A stretch of 44,045 bases of DNA from contig JAGQWR010000035.1 in NCBI GenBank assembly GCA_020437105.1, positions 1 through 44,045 of the forward strand, in the 5' to 3' direction. Numbering within the stretch: the stretch's first letter is position 1; each line of letters begins with the position of its first letter. The translations under genes were made by a program, and so were the position numbers. The stretch is from Saprospiraceae bacterium (GTDB taxonomy: Bacteria; Bacteroidota; Bacteroidia; Chitinophagales; Saprospiraceae). Shown in pieces: positions 16,146 to 24,131 of the stretch. The notes below the pieces were generated by a model. That model did not search any database and had not been told where the DNA came from. It saw only the letters and a program-made list of their open reading frames with translations.

Positions 16146-16856
16146 ATGTACGGCAAAAATTGGGATCAGTATTATGTCCGAACTTATGGATCCGGAAAGA
16201 ATAAAGCACTTTGGGATGTACCTGTTGATCAAGCCATTGCACTCGATTATCAGCTGTTTGCAAAGTCCTTAAACCCAGATTTGCCGATCATTGATATTGG
16301 ATGTGGAACCGGAACTCAATCTGTATTTTTACTTAACCATTATCCCCGCGTTTTGGGGGTAGATGTTTCGGCTGAGGCCATTAAAGTTGCCCGGGAGAAT
16401 CATCAGATTGAAAATCTGGAATTTGACATCCTGGATGTAACCGATACAGCGCAGGCCCGGTTCATTTCAAAAAAAATCGGCCCTGCAAATATTTATATGC
16501 GTGGGGTATTGCACCAGATCCTGGACCAACACCTACCTGCCTTTCGGCAAACGATCCAAACGCTTTTAGGGACATCGGGTACCATGTATTGCATTGAAGT
16601 ATCAGACCAAATTCGGGCCCATTTTAAACAGGAAAACGAGAAATTCAGCAGTTTGCCTGAACGACTGAGACAGGTATTTATAAGTAATCTACCACCTAAA
16701 GGGCTCTCGGTGCAGACCCTTCCATCCTTTTTCCCTCCACAAGAATTTGACATTTTAAGCTCCGGAGAAGCAAAATTGAACACCAATATTTGTTATTCAG
16801 ACGGAGAAGCCATTTTTATCCCTGCAATTTTTGGTTTGGTCAAACATTGCAGGTAA
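16146..16856 (+). CDS. class I SAM-dependent methyltransferase
   Basis: A 236-residue methyltransferase with motif I IIDIGCGTGTQSVFLL (48-63), an acidic post-I residue in VLGVD and a motif IV/V region around YMRGVLHQIL. It starts 5 nt after the halogenase-like gene and is probably the last gene of the cluster. It could methylate the carrier-bound acyl group, the released product or a sugar; sequence does not say which. An in-frame ATG at 16107 lies inside the upstream gene and is rejected as start. Confidence 0.75.
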   Translation: MYGKNWDQYYVRTYGSGKNKALWDVPVDQAIALDYQLFAKSLNPDLPIIDIGCGTGTQSVFLLNHYPRVLGVDVSAEAIKVARENHQIENLEFDILDVTDTAQARFISKKIGPANIYMRGVLHQILDQHLPAFRQTIQTLLGTSGTMYCIEVSDQIRAHFKQENEKFSSLPERLRQVFISNLPPKGLSVQTLPSFFPPQEFDILSSGEAKLNTNICYSDGEAIFIPAIFGLVKHCR

Positions 16857-16876
16857 CAAAAAAAAATGTAATTTTA
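16847..16876 (+). promoter_or_regulatory. candidate promoter of the small secreted protein
   Basis: TTG (16847-16849), a 19-nt spacer and TAATTTTA (16869-16876) resemble a Bacteroidota promoter, with one mismatch in the -7 element. It lies just past the end of the methyltransferase and would give a leader of about 35 nt. Pattern only. Confidence 0.3.
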
Positions 16877-16918
16877 CAGGGAAATGCCTTTTTAATAAAC
16901 AAATTTAATCCACCTCGC

Positions 16919-17230
16919 ATGAAAAAGATCTTACTTGCTTTCGCGCTTATGGCGGCTTGTGTAATGTACACAACGGAAGTATCTGCATCTGCAACCACTA
17001 CTGTAGCTCCAGATCCAACTCAAAAAATCATTGAAAAGCTTAACGGCTGGACGACTCTTACTCAAGGTCAAATGGACCAAATCGCAGCTTTATCAGCTAA
17101 TTACGATTGGGATAGCATCACTACTCCTGAAGCTTTCCGCGTTCAACTTAAACTTCTGAAAGCAGATATTCGCGGTGTTGTTGGCGATGTTCAATTTCAG
17201 CAAATTAAAGATTCTCAAGGCGGCAACTAA
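16919..17230 (+). CDS. small secreted protein of unknown function
   Basis: A 103-residue protein with a clear signal peptide (MKKILLAFALMAACVMYTTE..., probably cleaved after ASASA near residue 26). The mature part is about 75 residues, soluble and largely helical, with no cysteine, known motif or lipobox. I do not recognise the family. Codon use differs from the neighbours: CTT for Leu, GCT for Ala and ACT for Thr are prominent, as in highly expressed genes. It has a probable promoter of its own and a strong terminator, so it looks like an independently and strongly transcribed periplasmic or secreted protein. Its position at the end of the carrier-protein cluster may be coincidence. Confidence 0.75.
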   Translation: MKKILLAFALMAACVMYTTEVSASATTTVAPDPTQKIIEKLNGWTTLTQGQMDQIAALSANYDWDSITTPEAFRVQLKLLKADIRGVVGDVQFQQIKDSQGGN

Positions 17231-17254
17231 TAATTGCTTCTTGCTAATAGAACT

Positions 17255-17291
17255 AAAAGCTTCTCTGATTAATACTCAGAGGAGCTTTTTT
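17255..17291 (+). terminator. Rho-independent terminator
   Basis: A 14-bp stem (17255-17268 with 17276-17289, one G-U wobble) with a 7-nt loop, ending in a run of T. It lies 24 nt after the small secreted protein's stop. The stem starts with AAAA, so it could also serve the convergent glycosyltransferase that ends at 17305. Confidence 0.85.
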
Positions 17292-17304
17292 ACTTTAAGC
17301 TCGT

Positions 17305-18393
17305 TTAAAACAGATTTTGGTACAGTCTCTGATAAGCCTCAACGGCCTCTTTAAGTGGAAACATCCTTGTTTCAATCGGCATCCACTGCCCTGCTCTGGC
17401 CTCACATAACCCCTGATAGACTCCCTCAACGGTCTGCTCCCTACATGTTACGACCTGTCCGCTAACTACTTCTTTTAATGCTCCCTGGCCGGAAGAAATA
17501 ATCGGCACTCCGAGCGCAACTGCTTCAGCGGCAACGAAGCAAAATCCTTCACTATAGGAAGGAATAACCACTGCCGAAGACCCACAAATAGTCTCGTACA
17601 AATCTTTCTTACTTAACTCATGCCGTAATTGCAGATTTTTTTCGATTTGTAAGTCCTGGATTAACCGATTAACCCGGTTGAAAATCCCACTTGGCTTTCT
17701 CGGGAGAATCAACACAAGCTTGCATTCCGGGTATCTCTGAAAAAATTGCCGGGCAGCAGGCAACAACAAGTCCAATCCCTTTGAAATGCCCAGTCGGCCG
17801 TAAAAAGCAACCTGAAAATGAGTTGATGGCTGATGCGAGTAAGATTCAAATTGGCCATAATCCAGTCCATTGTATATACGTGTTACCTTTCCAGGATGGA
17901 TACCACTTTTGACCAGTGCATCTTTAGTAAAATCCGATACCGCCACAAAATGATCAAAGGGGAGCTTTGAAATCAACTGTTCATACAGATAAAAAGCATT
18001 TTTGGCGAAAAAGGAAACAAAGGGTAATCGAAACCAAAGCTTTCCCCAAAGCTCGTGAAAGGTAACCACTACTGGTTTTCGAGTAATCCGAGCGCCCAAC
18101 CAGGCCGGTAGCGCCGCATTGTATGTGGTAGTATGCACCAGATCACATTTTCGGGCCTGTCGAATGACCGATGGTAAGCTTAAAAAAGTAAAGAGGTAGC
18201 GGCTGTAACAATGAATACGGCGCACTTTTACGCCATTAATGATTTCCCGGGCCGGTAATTTTTTATCAAACCGTGTGGTGATTACGTGTACCTCCCGGCC
18301 GGTCGCAGCCAATCCTTCTGCGAGATCACGAAAAAGTTTCTCCGCGCCACCGATATAGGGGTAATAGTGTTCCAGGACAAAAAGAATGCGCAT
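17305..18393 (-). CDS. glycosyltransferase family 4 protein
   Basis: A 362-residue GT-B enzyme. The N terminus MRILFVLEHYYPYIGGAEKL has the glycine-rich donor-side loop of GT4. The C-terminal domain has YSEGFCFVAAEAVALGVPII, with the E-x7-E pair Glu282/Glu290 and the following small-residue GVP turn. It is the last gene of a four-gene minus-strand unit with a GT2, a DUF2304 protein and a large membrane protein; intergenic gaps are 8-27 nt. A role in assembling a surface or exported polysaccharide is likely; sugar specificity is unknown. Confidence 0.88.
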   Translation of the reverse strand: MRILFVLEHYYPYIGGAEKLFRDLAEGLAATGREVHVITTRFDKKLPAREIINGVKVRRIHCYSRYLFTFLSLPSVIRQARKCDLVHTTTYNAALPAWLGARITRKPVVVTFHELWGKLWFRLPFVSFFAKNAFYLYEQLISKLPFDHFVAVSDFTKDALVKSGIHPGKVTRIYNGLDYGQFESYSHQPSTHFQVAFYGRLGISKGLDLLLPAARQFFQRYPECKLVLILPRKPSGIFNRVNRLIQDLQIEKNLQLRHELSKKDLYETICGSSAVVIPSYSEGFCFVAAEAVALGVPIISSGQGALKEVVSGQVVTCREQTVEGVYQGLCEARAGQWMPIETRMFPLKEAVEAYQRLYQNLF

Positions 18394-18401
18394 GGGCAGG
18401 G

Positions 18402-18746
18402 TTACTCCTTTTTTTCAAAATCCCGAAGTGCCAGTTCCTGAGTCAGGGTCGTAATGGCTTTTTCCTGTTCCTTGATCATATTATAAAGCCTGAACTGAAA
18501 AAACAGGATAAATCCAATGCTTAAAAATAAGATGGCGTTGATGTTGCTTTTGATTCCAAAAGCATCTGCTATGAAGTTGGAGATAACATCCGGTATGAGC
18601 GCAAAAACTGCTACCCCTATCCAAAAGAGGTTGATTACAATCGTTTCAAAAAGGGTGGTCTTCCCTTTAAAATGCCGGGCAGTCTGGCTTATCACAAAAA
18701 TAACGGCCAAAAGCGGGACCAAAATCTGAAACAGCCTTAATTCCAT
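18402..18746 (-). CDS. DUF2304 family small membrane protein
   Basis: A 114-residue protein with three hydrophobic segments (about 5-20, 34-55 and 66-85) and a charged C-terminal tail predicted to be coiled-coil (EQEKAITTLTQELALRDFEKKE). Size, topology and tail match the DUF2304 family, commonly found next to GT2 enzymes of the dolichyl-phosphate-mannose-synthase type, as here. It may be a membrane anchor or partner for the neighbouring GT2. No catalytic residues are recognisable. Confidence 0.8.
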   Translation of the reverse strand: MELRLFQILVPLLAVIFVISQTARHFKGKTTLFETIVINLFWIGVAVFALIPDVISNFIADAFGIKSNINAILFLSIGFILFFQFRLYNMIKEQEKAITTLTQELALRDFEKKE

Positions 18747-18773
18747 AATACTTTTTTTAACTGCCCTTTATGT

Positions 18774-19469
18774 TCAGTGTTGTTTACCAAACAAGATTTT
18801 CCATATAAAGCTGATCGCTGTAGTGATCCCTACCTCAAAATCCTGTCCTTTGTTTAATGAGTACTTCGAATAAAGAACACGCGTAGGTGCTTCCCCGATA
18901 GTGAGTCCCCGTTTTTCTGCCTGATGGATCATTTCACTACAGTATCCAAAACCATCGATATGTAATTCCAGTTTTTCGATGGCATACTGATTCAACAGGC
19001 GCAAACCTGATTGAGAATCTGTGTATTTATTTTTACACATCAGGTTGGTCATCATATTCCCTACCCGATTAAAAAAGATTCGGCTTCCCGGAATCTCATT
19101 TTCTAAATGCAGAAACCGGCTTCCAATGACCAAGTCATACCCACTTGCATCCATAGCATCTTTCATAACCACAATATCCTCTGCATGATGCTGCCCATCC
19201 GCATCCATTAGTGCTACTAACGGCCATTTTTTACGCTTTGCTGTCATCAATCCGGTTTGAATGGCTGCTCCGGCGCCTCTGTTAGTGGCATGTCGGATAA
19301 CCTGAGCGCCCATTGCTTTTGCTGCAGTTGCTGTATTATCTGTACTACCATCATCAATAACAAGTATATGCGCGAAGCCTGCACCCTGTAGTCCGGCAAT
19401 AACAGCGCCAATTACCGTAGCCTCATTATATGCCGGTATTAATATGCGGATATCAAACAGCTTAGCCAT
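18774..19469 (-). CDS. glycosyltransferase family 2 protein (polyprenyl-phosphate sugar synthase-like)
   Basis: A 231-residue GT-A enzyme with IRILIPAYNEATVIGAV at the N terminus, VIDDGSTDNT as donor site and ALMDADGQHHAED as the DxD region, the pattern of dolichyl/undecaprenyl-phosphate mannose or glucose synthases. The short form without membrane helices fits a need for a partner anchor such as the DUF2304 protein 27 nt downstream. It would make a lipid-phosphate-linked sugar that a GT-C enzyme, perhaps the upstream 1031-residue protein, could use as donor. Confidence 0.88.
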   Translation of the reverse strand: MAKLFDIRILIPAYNEATVIGAVIAGLQGAGFAHILVIDDGSTDNTATAAKAMGAQVIRHATNRGAGAAIQTGLMTAKRKKWPLVALMDADGQHHAEDIVVMKDAMDASGYDLVIGSRFLHLENEIPGSRIFFNRVGNMMTNLMCKNKYTDSQSGLRLLNQYAIEKLELHIDGFGYCSEMIHQAEKRGLTIGEAPTRVLYSKYSLNKGQDFEVGITTAISFIWKILFGKQH

Positions 19470-19477
19470 ACGATTTG

Positions 19478-22400
19478 CTACTTAATTTTATACAAGGCAA
19501 AACTCCCCGGAGTAATTACCTGCCCAACCAGGTCGCCCCGCCCCCGGAATTTTTCACCGGTTGGAAGAGTCACCCATTTATCTCCGTTTTCATTGTCGAT
19601 TACATAGTTATCTGTAACAACCAATTCTAACTTGTCGGATTGGATGAACAAATTTACCAACCTTCCACACTTTTCGGCCAGCGTTTTTTCAGGCGTTTGA
19701 TCTACTGCCGGAGTTCCCAGATCGTACAAGATATATTTATATCCGTTTTCTTTCAAGACATCTATAAACGCTTCGTCATTACCTGTTCTCGCCGTAATTT
19801 CACCAAAACGAGCCAGAACCACATCGTTGTAAACCCGCTGGTCATTCTCTTTTATGTGGTATCTAAGATAGGTATTCACGCTATAAATCTTCTCGGATAC
19901 GTCACTGTTTAAGGCAGTCAGCGCCTTGTCAAAAAATGGATTGTAATTGCGAAGTACCTGCTTGGAGGTGGTATTCGGATTGGTAGCAAAGTCAACCATC
20001 TGCCAAGGAAACAATAAATCAGCCGTACGCCCCAGATAAGGACTTGTTAGCGAGACCAGTGTGCCACCAAATAAAAACAAAGCTACTGTACCAGATAAAA
20101 ACACGCGGGAAAAAGTGCTATTCAAAGGCCCCATAAATTTTTCGGGGTGTAGGACAAAATAGACGATCAAAATGGGCAGCAAGGTCCAAAATACAAATCC
20201 ATACCAAACAATTGCATTACCCAAAATCAGCCAGGAAAAGCCATAAATCATTAAGAATACGGCAAAAGTTTTAAAAGAATCATCCAGCTCTTTTAAACGC
20301 TGACGGAAGAGCAGGTAAACCCCCAGAAATAGAAGCAAAAGCAAGAAAAATCCAGCAGCAAAAGGCATGGCGACACCCAAAGCAAAAACGCCAGACAAGG
20401 CTTCCATGAGTTGGAGGAAACCGTTGAGTAAAAACTCATAAATATGCCAGAAAAAGGACCCGGCGCCTCCGGGCTGGGCAGCAAACTGCCCTTCCCGATC
20501 TGCCAGAATATCGGCAGCATTTGGAATCCCCCCTTTGCTATATTGAGCAAAATAGTTGCTGGCAACCCAGGCAAGCATCGTCGGAATCAAAAGCAGGTTT
20601 ATTAGCCAGCTTCTCTTTATTCCAGGGATCCCCATCAATAACAGTGGTAAAATGGCCAGGAATAAAAAACCTATATCCAGATACCTCGGATTTCCCCCTA
20701 CAAAATTTGCGTTTGTGGTCATGTCATAGGGGATAGATGTGTACAACAACACACCATCTTCATACCCCAGGTACCTCATAATTTCTTCATATACGCCCTG
20801 ATCATACAAAGGTTCTGCTTCTTTAGGCCCGGTAAAATTGTTTACGCCTCTGACTGCTGTAGAATCCCGTACATCATTAAAAAAATCAGTTGAGTCCCCC
20901 CCCTCCTGTCGCGCACGCAGTTTTTCCCAATGCCTTGGAAATAATAATTGCAGCGAATCAACCACATCATCGGCCACTCCTGCAGGCTGAAAAACAATGT
21001 CAGGCCCTAAATCCCTGGAGGCACTCATTTCCATCAGGTTAAAACCAATTCTTTGCGAGATATTCCTGCCTGCCCAGGGAGCATAACAGACTACAGCCAT
21101 CAGTAACATAAATCCGACAGCGATAATATTACTTTTTAACTGTGCTGGCTTTCGCCGAAAGGCACCCATAGAAACAACCCCACCCACAGCCAAAATAGCA
21201 CCTAAAATATGCGCCTGATTTGGAGACAATGGAAGATAGGCCAATCGATACACACCTAACAAAAACAGCCCACCCAGGGCCAACAGAAAGTATCCCAACA
21301 CAGCCCACTCTTTTCCCTTTCGGAAAAAGGCAATGGAGCCGAGTGAAATCAACAGCAATAAACCCGTGTATTTTATGCCAAAAGCATAACCGGCGACCCA
21401 ACCCGCCAGGCCCCAACTAATCAAACTAATCGGTATCTTTTTAAAGGTTCCCCCCTCTTTCTCCTCTTGCGGAAACAAGAATAAGAAACTGGCGATTCCA
21501 AAAAACAGGAAAGCCAAATCCGTCTTCTCATCCGACATCGTGTGAAACCCAAAATATTGGGACATATAAGGAATGGCAGCTGCGAGCAAGGCGTAAGGAG
21601 CCGACAGCCATTTTCTGGCAACAAAAAATATCCCGAAAAAACAGGCTAGACCCATTAGATGAGACAACAGAATGGAAATCGTTGGCTGTCCAAAAAGAAT
21701 CTGGCCCAGGCTCATGATCAACGCCCAGTTAAAAGCATCTCCCCCCTCTGGCAGGCCCCCATAATCACTAATCAGGTTGGCTTGGTTGAGGTAAAGCATG
21801 GTGCCATCATACCCTACCGGATACGCTTTAACAGCTGATATGAGATAGGTCGCACTTAGCAGCAGAACGATAAATAATACCGGAATTGACCATACAGATT
21901 GCAGCTTGACTACCTGTGGTTTAAGAAATACCGAAAAGGCAAATTGGGCATTTTGCCGTATTCCCAAGGCAAAAATCCCTCCAATAAGAATCCAGATAAT
22001 TATTGGTTGCATAAGCCCGGCCATGGCGAGGAGCAACAACAAAAAGCCCAATACACTAAATCCAAGAGCAATAGAAAGAACAGGTAATTCCGGACCGTAG
22101 CTAAGGGGTAATCGATCAAGTATGATTTTTCCCAAACCATAGGCGCACAGGAATATAAAAAACATGGCAACCAGCAGAATGGAAACAAAGACCACAAAAT
22201 ATCCTAATCGGGTTCCCAGATCAACTGTTGCCATCTTTCCCTGAAGCGGGATATATGCAGTTAAAATCAAGAGCGCAAAGGCCATCGTTAATGCAAATAA
22301 AACGACACCCCGATATTTAATTTCAAGATTTTTTTTGGGTGATTTTCTTCTTTTGTATTCAAAATACCCCGTAAATGCCCCGATAATCAATCCAATCTTC

Positions 22401-22573
22401 AGTAAAAGCCCAGTATAGGGATGGTTGACAATAGCATTTACAAAATACGGGTGATAGGAGAGGTATTCAATAAGAATCCACACTGCCCATAAAACACAAA
22501 AGGCTTTAATGGTCAGGGAATGAAAGGTGTTTTGCCAATTAGACATCCGTGTGAATATTTGTCCAAAGATCAT
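19478..22573 (-). CDS. large polytopic membrane protein, possible GT-C glycosyltransferase
   Basis: A 1031-residue protein with well over ten membrane segments across residues 15-870, then a soluble C-terminal tail of about 150 residues. After an early helix block, YPVGYDGTMLYLNQANL gives an aspartate in the first large outer loop, as in ArnT/PMT-like GT-C enzymes that use polyprenyl-phosphate sugars. No family can be named with certainty. It lies 8 nt upstream of a GT2 that could supply such a donor. Starts at 22573 or 22546 (MSNWQNTF) are both plausible; the first has an A-rich leader and is used. It could instead be a polymerase or ligase of the glycan pathway. A C8 run occurs within the gene around 20896-20903. 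Confidence 0.55.
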   Translation of the reverse strand: MIFGQIFTRMSNWQNTFHSLTIKAFCVLWAVWILIEYLSYHPYFVNAIVNHPYTGLLLKIGLIIGAFTGYFEYKRRKSPKKNLEIKYRGVVLFALTMAFALLILTAYIPLQGKMATVDLGTRLGYFVVFVSILLVAMFFIFLCAYGLGKIILDRLPLSYGPELPVLSIALGFSVLGFLLLLLAMAGLMQPIIIWILIGGIFALGIRQNAQFAFSVFLKPQVVKLQSVWSIPVLFIVLLLSATYLISAVKAYPVGYDGTMLYLNQANLISDYGGLPEGGDAFNWALIMSLGQILFGQPTISILLSHLMGLACFFGIFFVARKWLSAPYALLAAAIPYMSQYFGFHTMSDEKTDLAFLFFGIASFLFLFPQEEKEGGTFKKIPISLISWGLAGWVAGYAFGIKYTGLLLLISLGSIAFFRKGKEWAVLGYFLLALGGLFLLGVYRLAYLPLSPNQAHILGAILAVGGVVSMGAFRRKPAQLKSNIIAVGFMLLMAVVCYAPWAGRNISQRIGFNLMEMSASRDLGPDIVFQPAGVADDVVDSLQLLFPRHWEKLRARQEGGDSTDFFNDVRDSTAVRGVNNFTGPKEAEPLYDQGVYEEIMRYLGYEDGVLLYTSIPYDMTTNANFVGGNPRYLDIGFLFLAILPLLLMGIPGIKRSWLINLLLIPTMLAWVASNYFAQYSKGGIPNAADILADREGQFAAQPGGAGSFFWHIYEFLLNGFLQLMEALSGVFALGVAMPFAAGFFLLLLLFLGVYLLFRQRLKELDDSFKTFAVFLMIYGFSWLILGNAIVWYGFVFWTLLPILIVYFVLHPEKFMGPLNSTFSRVFLSGTVALFLFGGTLVSLTSPYLGRTADLLFPWQMVDFATNPNTTSKQVLRNYNPFFDKALTALNSDVSEKIYSVNTYLRYHIKENDQRVYNDVVLARFGEITARTGNDEAFIDVLKENGYKYILYDLGTPAVDQTPEKTLAEKCGRLVNLFIQSDKLELVVTDNYVIDNENGDKWVTLPTGEKFRGRGDLVGQVITPGSFALYKIK

Positions 22574-22634
22574 TTTTAATCTTCAGAAACTATATTCCTA
22601 AAAGTAATGAAACTTCGGAATTTGCCTAACGAAA

Positions 22635-22678
22635 GACGGGATGAAATCAGCACACGCCCTGGCTGACTACATCCCGTC
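22635..22678 (-). promoter_or_regulatory. long imperfect hairpin between adaptor gene and membrane-protein gene
   Basis: GACGGGATG (22635-22643) pairs with CATCCCGTC (22670-22678), and an inner TCAGC/GCTGA pair closes a 10-nt loop. It lies between the HlyD terminator and the 1031-residue gene. There is no good T run after it, so it may be a leader structure of the downstream gene or a 3' stabiliser. Confidence 0.45.
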
Positions 22679-22682
22679 CACT

Positions 22683-22708
22683 AAAAAAAACAGGTATCTG
22701 CTTTTTTT
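22683..22708 (-). terminator. Rho-independent terminator after the adaptor gene
   Basis: On the minus strand an A7 run, then CAG-ATAC-CTG, then a T8 run form an extended stem that begins in the HlyD stop codon region. It should end the transcript of the TolC/HlyD pair; the A/T symmetry could let it act on the other strand too. Confidence 0.65.
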
Positions 22709-24074
22709 AATCCTTCTTATATAGGTCTTCTTTATCAACCACATTTACTTCACTTCCCATCTCCAGGTTGCGGGAAACAGCATCATATGGTCCTGTTACA
22801 ACCTGCTCTCCACCGGAAAGTCCGGATAATATTTGAATATAATCATCATCCTGAACGCCTGTGGTTACTACGACCTGGCGCACTGTATCACCAGAGACCA
22901 GGAAGACAACCTCATCAATATCGTCGTTTAATGCGCTTGCTGTACCTTCCACGTCGTCCCGTTCCCGGGTACCGACAGCCTGGATCGGAACACTCATCAC
23001 TCCATCAACGGTCTGAGTATAAATCTCCACGGAGGCCGACATACCCGGACGGAATGGAAATGGTTTTTGTGCTGTAATCAAGTCATTATAAGAGGATGGA
23101 TTAATATTGATCGTAACAATAAAATTGGTCACCTGGTCGGTTACAAGGGATACCGCAGCCGCAGCCCCTGTCGTATTACTGGCAGAGTTGGCAATTTGAC
23201 TCACCGTACCTTTAAATACCCGCCCTACATAGGCATCAACCTCGATATCTACCTGGTTACCCAGTGCTACACTCGGAATATCATTTTCGCTAACTTCTAC
23301 CTGCACCTCCATGGCATTGAGGTCGGCAATACGCATGAGTTCTGTACCACTCATCTGGATAGTACCCACAACCCGCTCTCCTTTTTCAATTGACAGGCTG
23401 GAAACAACTCCTTCGATTGGAGAGTAAAGTGTGGTACGCTTCAGATTGGTACGCAATTCTTTCAGGGTAGCTTGTGTACTGCTCACTGTATATTCAGCAG
23501 CTTTTGCACTTTGTTGCGCTGAGCGAATACTGGCTTCCGCCGAACGCAGGTTTGCCTGCAAAGACTCCATATTGGATTTTGCCAGATCAAAATCTGCCTG
23601 AGAAATAACACCCTCGCTAAACAGTTTCTTGTTGCGGTTAAAGATATCGGTGGCATTTGTCAGTTGAGCCTGAATCTGTTCTTTTTGTGCTGTGAAACTC
23701 TCGACCTGGGCCATAGCATTTGCCTGATTTGCCCGGGCATTATTGACAGTAGCTTCTCCGCGCTCTACCTGTGACTCATAAGCATCGGGATCAACTTTAG
23801 CCAGCACCTGGTTAAGTTTCACTGAATCGCCTTCTTCTACAAAAAGTTCAACAACCTCTCCCGAAACATCGGAAGTTATTTTAACCTCTGTCACCGGAAA
23901 AATTTTGCCGCTTGCCGACACCCGCTGAACAATGGTTCTGGTTTTAGCTTCCTCTGCAGAGACTTTTGTACCGGTTTCCCGGTTTTTGGCCTGGATCACA
24001 GCGACTGCAATCAGTACTGCAACAACACCCAGTAAAACGAATAACCAGATATTTCTTTTCTTTTTCTGTGCCAT
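22707..24074 (-). CDS. HlyD/MacA-type efflux periplasmic adaptor
   Basis: A 455-residue membrane-fusion protein. One N-terminal membrane helix (about 8-27) is followed by the split lipoyl domain (VSGEVVELFVEEGDSVKLNQVLAKVD), a long coiled-coil hairpin (about 100-210) with repeated Gln/Ala-rich heptads, the returning lipoyl half and a beta-barrel with EVQVEVSENDIPSVALGNQVDIEVD. It joins an inner-membrane pump to the TolC-like channel encoded 57 nt upstream. The pump itself, a MacB-like ABC or RND protein, is not in the window. Confidence 0.9.
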   Translation of the reverse strand: MAQKKKRNIWLFVLLGVVAVLIAVAVIQAKNRETGTKVSAEEAKTRTIVQRVSASGKIFPVTEVKITSDVSGEVVELFVEEGDSVKLNQVLAKVDPDAYESQVERGEATVNNARANQANAMAQVESFTAQKEQIQAQLTNATDIFNRNKKLFSEGVISQADFDLAKSNMESLQANLRSAEASIRSAQQSAKAAEYTVSSTQATLKELRTNLKRTTLYSPIEGVVSSLSIEKGERVVGTIQMSGTELMRIADLNAMEVQVEVSENDIPSVALGNQVDIEVDAYVGRVFKGTVSQIANSASNTTGAAAAVSLVTDQVTNFIVTININPSSYNDLITAQKPFPFRPGMSASVEIYTQTVDGVMSVPIQAVGTRERDDVEGTASALNDDIDEVVFLVSGDTVRQVVVTTGVQDDDYIQILSGLSGGEQVVTGPYDAVSRNLEMGSEVNVVDKEDLYKKD

Positions 24075-24131
24075 TATACTAATTCTAAGTTGGTGGATTT
24101 TCGAATGTCAAAGCCGAAACACGTGAAAAAA

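Noticed and set aside
20896..20903. C8 run in the 1031-residue gene as a phase-variation switch
   Set aside because: The frame is intact and the run is short; without strain comparison there is no support.
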